This document shows, in pieces, positions 60,801 to 64,000 of a stretch of DNA of 64,000 nucleotides. The notes under the pieces are model-generated. The model was not told where the DNA came from, made no database searches, and saw only the letters and a list, made by a program, of their open reading frames with translations. The position numbers were made by a program, and so were the translations under genes. Each line of letters opens with the position of its first letter. The stretch's first letter is position 1. This stretch comes from Trichosphaerium sp. ATCC 40318 (Eukaryota; Discosea; Flabellinia; Trichosidae), in assembly GCA_038496445.1 (NCBI GenBank), contig JALMLS010000123.1, forward strand, positions 1 to 64,000, given 5' to 3'.

Positions 60801-61864
60801 GCGTTACCGAAAGCCTACATTACATTAATTAGTAAATAGATTCCATTTTACAGACACGAAAATCAATACAGCTTTCAAATACTTTGGCATTTGTTTTATG
60901 ACGCACCTCAAGTACAGGAGTGCTCGCTAGCACCTTATCCTCGATTGATTTTTGATCAGTAACATGATCAGGATTCATAGCGGCAAAGTATTGGAGAATA
61001 AACTAGATAAAGGGGTAAGAAATTGCTATCTTACCATTTTTTTTTTGTATACCTTCGTTGTTTCAGTCTTTCCCGCGCCTGATTCACCACTAACTAATAC
61101 TGACTGGTTTTCGCCTTTACATAACTGTCAGTATCCAGTAACAAAGACAAAAAATTATGAAATGATTGAGTGAACATTCTCTGATTCACTTCGAAAATGG
61201 TGATGCTACTGAGCTAGTCCAGCATTACACGTACCGAAATCTACCATGGAGCGATATGCGTTCTCTGCTAGAGAGTATACATGAGGTTCTAGTTGATCTC
61301 GGTCAGCACCAACGAAACTCTTTATTATATCAGGGGAATAAATAGGTAAACGCTTGTATGGGTTCACCTACGCGTGGTGAGTTGAATAGCGAGCGTAAAC
61401 TTTTAGCGTACAGCAACAAGAATTGTTCCTGAGAAAGTATAAATCTCATTTCTCTTGTAACGGTACCCCAAGTTATGTAATACGCCTGGTTCGTGCTTGA
61501 TAAAGTTAGAAGAGTTTCATTCAAAAAAAACGTTACCAATAATGACAAGTTTGTCAAATCAGCTACTCCTTGTAGTATTGAGGGATTACACATCCAGACC
61601 TCACCGCTAGGTACGGATTTTTCCTTTTTAGATAAGCCTTGATTTTTAATGTGGTATTCTACGCTGTACCTCCTCCCCGTCATCTGTATCTATTGATACA
61701 ACCGTCGTTGTAGCGTTTCTTGATTTTACGATGCCACTAATGTAAAATTCCTCCTGGTCCGTCACCCAAACCTGGTTTTCAGTTTTAGTTTCTGTTTTGA
61801 ACAACGAATGTTCTCAAAAACTTACTTTTGTTCCAACGCCTATTTCTTCATCTGTTGTAGCCAT
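54801..61864 (-). CDS. Myosin with IQ motifs, coiled coil and C-terminal ankyrin repeats
   Basis: ATG 61864 ([13 protein letters not shown]) begins an SH3-like N-terminal subdomain. The motor has [21 protein letters not shown]-type P-loop (about 61080-61135), switch [14 protein letters not shown], switch [17 protein letters not shown], and the actin-binding region [15 protein letters not shown] with [19 protein letters not shown]. The neck shows about five IQ-like segments ([42 protein letters not shown]). A long coiled coil (56.9-58.0 kb) is followed by further heptads. The C-terminus carries ankyrin repeats: [46 protein letters not shown] and [21 protein letters not shown] basic tail ends at 54801. 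The motor and neck resemble class V. It would be a dimeric motor with an ankyrin cargo-binding end. Confidence 0.92.
57469..57720 (-). repeat. Internal duplication in myosin coiled coil
   Basis: Two copies of about 100 nt (near 57555-57640 and 57655-57740 on the plus strand) encode nearly identical peptides: [20 protein letters not shown] occurs twice. The copies differ at few positions, indicating a recent tandem duplication that preserves heptad phase. Confidence 0.8.
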
Positions 61865-62156
61865 TTTAGTAGCCTCACGCCGTACAAACGCAACAGTAGT
61901 ATACTAACTGCGTTTATGGTAGTACGCGTTACCAATTGTCCTAGCGATTGAACGATTGAACGCAAGTGTGTTATACCGTAATTATGTAGCACAAATACCA
62001 AAGCGGAATTTTATCCTTCCTCGTACTTAATGTAACGGAGCATTAAGCAACCCATCATCCCGACTATTGCGTGAAGATACAGGTTCACGAGTGTGCGTAC
62101 ATCACGTGTGGGGTAATTGGTGTCGATTTGTCAAAACCAATACTTGATCACCTGTA

Positions 62157-64000
62157 ATGGAGGGTGAAACGAAGGTTCTAAAGTCGGGGGACTTTGTTCT
62201 ATGCTTCTCTGAGGCAGCAGAAGAGGATGGATTTTTAGCGCCTGTAGGTTCAGCAAACAATACCTGCACAGTGCGAGCGACGAAGGAGAAAGGTGTGCGG
62301 GATCGCCAAAGCTTTACGGCTGTATTTAACTAACACAAACAGATTGCGTCTTCAAGCTTGTGCCTGCTGTTCAACTGTTTCTAAACAACGGAAAAGACGC
62401 TGGTGATAAACTCAAGGCAATAAACAAGCTAATCAAAACGTGTAACGTTTTTAGGTTTTACAAAACGCTGCGAAGAAATCGCTTGAGACGCATCTAGAGG
62501 GTAAAGATATAGTTTACGGACAAATTCTACAGGTACGCTCTGATTATCGGATACGAACGTTGCCAACAATTTGTAGTTCATCCACAAGCGTACCAATCGC
62601 GTTTTATCCATAAGTTCTACGCCTGCGGGCTTGGACGACGGTAACAACCTAGTGTCACTTCAAAAAGAAGCAAGTGTTGATGCTTCATTTAAAATAGTAC
62701 CACACATGATAGACAAATGCGATGGTGACCAGGTGCGCGGTTTTTAACAACAAAAAACATAAACAATTTGTGTAGAAAAATAGCTATTTTGTGCTTATAT
62801 ATGTTCTACTAGGTCGAAAACGGCGACAAAGTGCGTCTAGAGCATGTACAGAGTGGTAAATTTTTACACCAAATGTCGACCACTGATGAGGAGGGATACT
62901 ATCGTATCAACTTGGAAACGGACTTTACAATATGGAGTATGTTCCATTCTGATATTGGCGAGGGTCACAGGTGTGTTACAGTGGCGTATTCTCTGGAAAA
63001 ACCGGTTCACCTTTAGCAATCGCTTATAAAATATAGGGCAGCATTAGTTACAGGAAGTGTGATTCACTTGAATCACCCTGTCAGTGGATATTTGCACGGA
63101 AGTAGCGATGAGCAAACAGGTAATGTTTTTCATTGTTGTATAATAAGCAGTCTATTTTAACTATTAATAGCCAAGTGTAAACGATATCCAATGAGAAAGG
63201 GTATAACACGCTCAACCTATAGGTATCCTACAATGTGGGTGGTAGAAAAAGCAGTAGAATTCGTAGAGGAATCTGATATAAATCAAGGTGCCATTGTTAG
63301 TATGGTTGTAAACTAATTGTGGTATTCATAGCTGAAATAACATGGAACCAGCCGATAAAATTGAGATTGTTCGGTACACATCAGTACTTGGCTCTTAAGG
63401 AGGTTGAAAAACAACCTTCACGTATTATACTAGCGGATAAATCTGACGTGACAGTTCACACAGTGTTTTCTCTTTATTCTGCAATGAAAAAGGTTCGTGT
63501 CTAAAAATGGTATCTCAATTCTTGTTTCTTATTATGGTTAATAGGAACAAGATGAAGTTTCTTTTGGTGCGAAAGTGATTGTTCAATCTACGACAACAAA
63601 GAAATGGCTACATTGTATCGATGAAAACATGAGCTACAGAGGATCTGACTTTGAAGTAAGTCTTAGTTCATAAAGTGTTTCAGTTCACTGACTTTTTTAT
63701 TCATAGCTTTTCACAAATAAAAAGTTTAATCTCAAGGACGCAGCTTCTCTTATTCAAGTACCACAAGCAGAAATTGAAGACTATGAATTTGTTCAACAAC
63801 GTGTAGAAGTTCTAAGAGAATACAATAGAGTGGTAATGCAACAAGCTTACTAAACTTTATCCGTTGATTTCTTTGTTAGGCTCATAGGTCCCAAGATGAA
63901 GAAGAATTACTAGCTGTTGCTATACGAACACCTGTTCGTAAAGCTTTACAAGAGCTGATATTCTTCTGTACTGTGAGTGACGAGGATGACCCGTTCCTAC
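62157..64000 (+). CDS. IP3-receptor-like calcium channel, N-terminal part
   Basis: ATG 62157 (MEGETKVLKSGDFVLCFSEA) starts a frame running off the window. The suppressor-type domain has GFLAPVGSANNTCTVRA, CVFKLVPAVQLFLNNGKDAG and QNAAKKSLETHLEGKDIVYG with QILQLVHPQA, all typical of the ITPR/RyR N-terminal trefoil. MIR-type repeats follow: VRLEHVQSGKFLHQM, SVIHLNHPVSGYLHGSSDEQ, LRLFGTHQYLALKEVEK and VIVQSTTTKKWLHCI. The segment ends VRKALQELIFFCTVSDEDD. IP3 receptors are ER channels that release Ca when IP3 binds. The channel pore would lie beyond 64000. Ligand specificity cannot be judged here. Confidence 0.88.

Overview
This is a nuclear genomic window from a unicellular eukaryote. Genes are packed tightly on both strands and cut by many short introns, mostly 40-100 nt. 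Donors are very often GTACGT or GTAAGT, and a minority are GC-AG. Intergenic gaps are often only 100-600 bp. The gene set points to a free-living amoeboid or flagellate protist, most likely Amoebozoa: a Shk-type SH2 kinase, G-alpha, RasGEF, an IP3-receptor-like channel, gamma-secretase PEN-2, an NADPH oxidase, a myosin, a cordon-bleu-like actin protein and a C-type-lectin-like surface protein. The enolase lacks the pentapeptide insertion typical of plants and alveolates. The lineage call is an inference from gene content, not from a phylogeny.

Layout, 1-17 kb: a partial mitochondrial-type protein (minus); a YPEHxW-repeat gene; an SH2-domain kinase; an AAA+ ATPase with a complete 5S rRNA gene inside one intron; an intronless MORN/YwqK-like gene; a divergent G-alpha (minus); a PT-rich membrane glycoprotein (minus); an R3H-like protein; and a small basic protein.

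17-30.5 kb: PEN-2, a MaoC/HTD2-like dehydratase, a WD40-M20 peptidase of DUG2 type, enolase with a possible mitochondrial presequence, and a Costars protein (all minus); two secreted proteins (plus); then a NOX-family NADPH oxidase (minus).

30.5-44 kb: Rab GDI (plus), an SRPBCC protein (minus), a second YPEHxW-repeat gene ending in a Vsr-like nuclease domain (minus), long-chain acyl-CoA synthetase (minus), a CCDC137-like basic protein, an RlmI-like methyltransferase, and an F-box/SH3/2-oxoglutarate-oxygenase protein (plus).

44-64 kb: RasGEF (plus), cystatin (minus), a cordon-bleu-like protein with WH2 (plus), a C-type-lectin membrane protein (plus), a small hypothetical gene (plus), a myosin with C-terminal ankyrin repeats (minus), and the 5' end of an IP3-receptor-like gene (plus).

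Common themes are signalling (G-alpha, RasGEF, SH2 kinase, IP3R, NOX), cytoskeleton (myosin, cordon-bleu-like, Costars, possible MAP65-like segment), surface sensing (two PT-stalk type I membrane proteins) and thiol/peptide metabolism (DUG2, cystatin). These are unrelated neighbours on a compact chromosome, not operons. Exon boundaries were inferred by eye from splice signals and family alignment, so gene ends are firmer than internal junctions.
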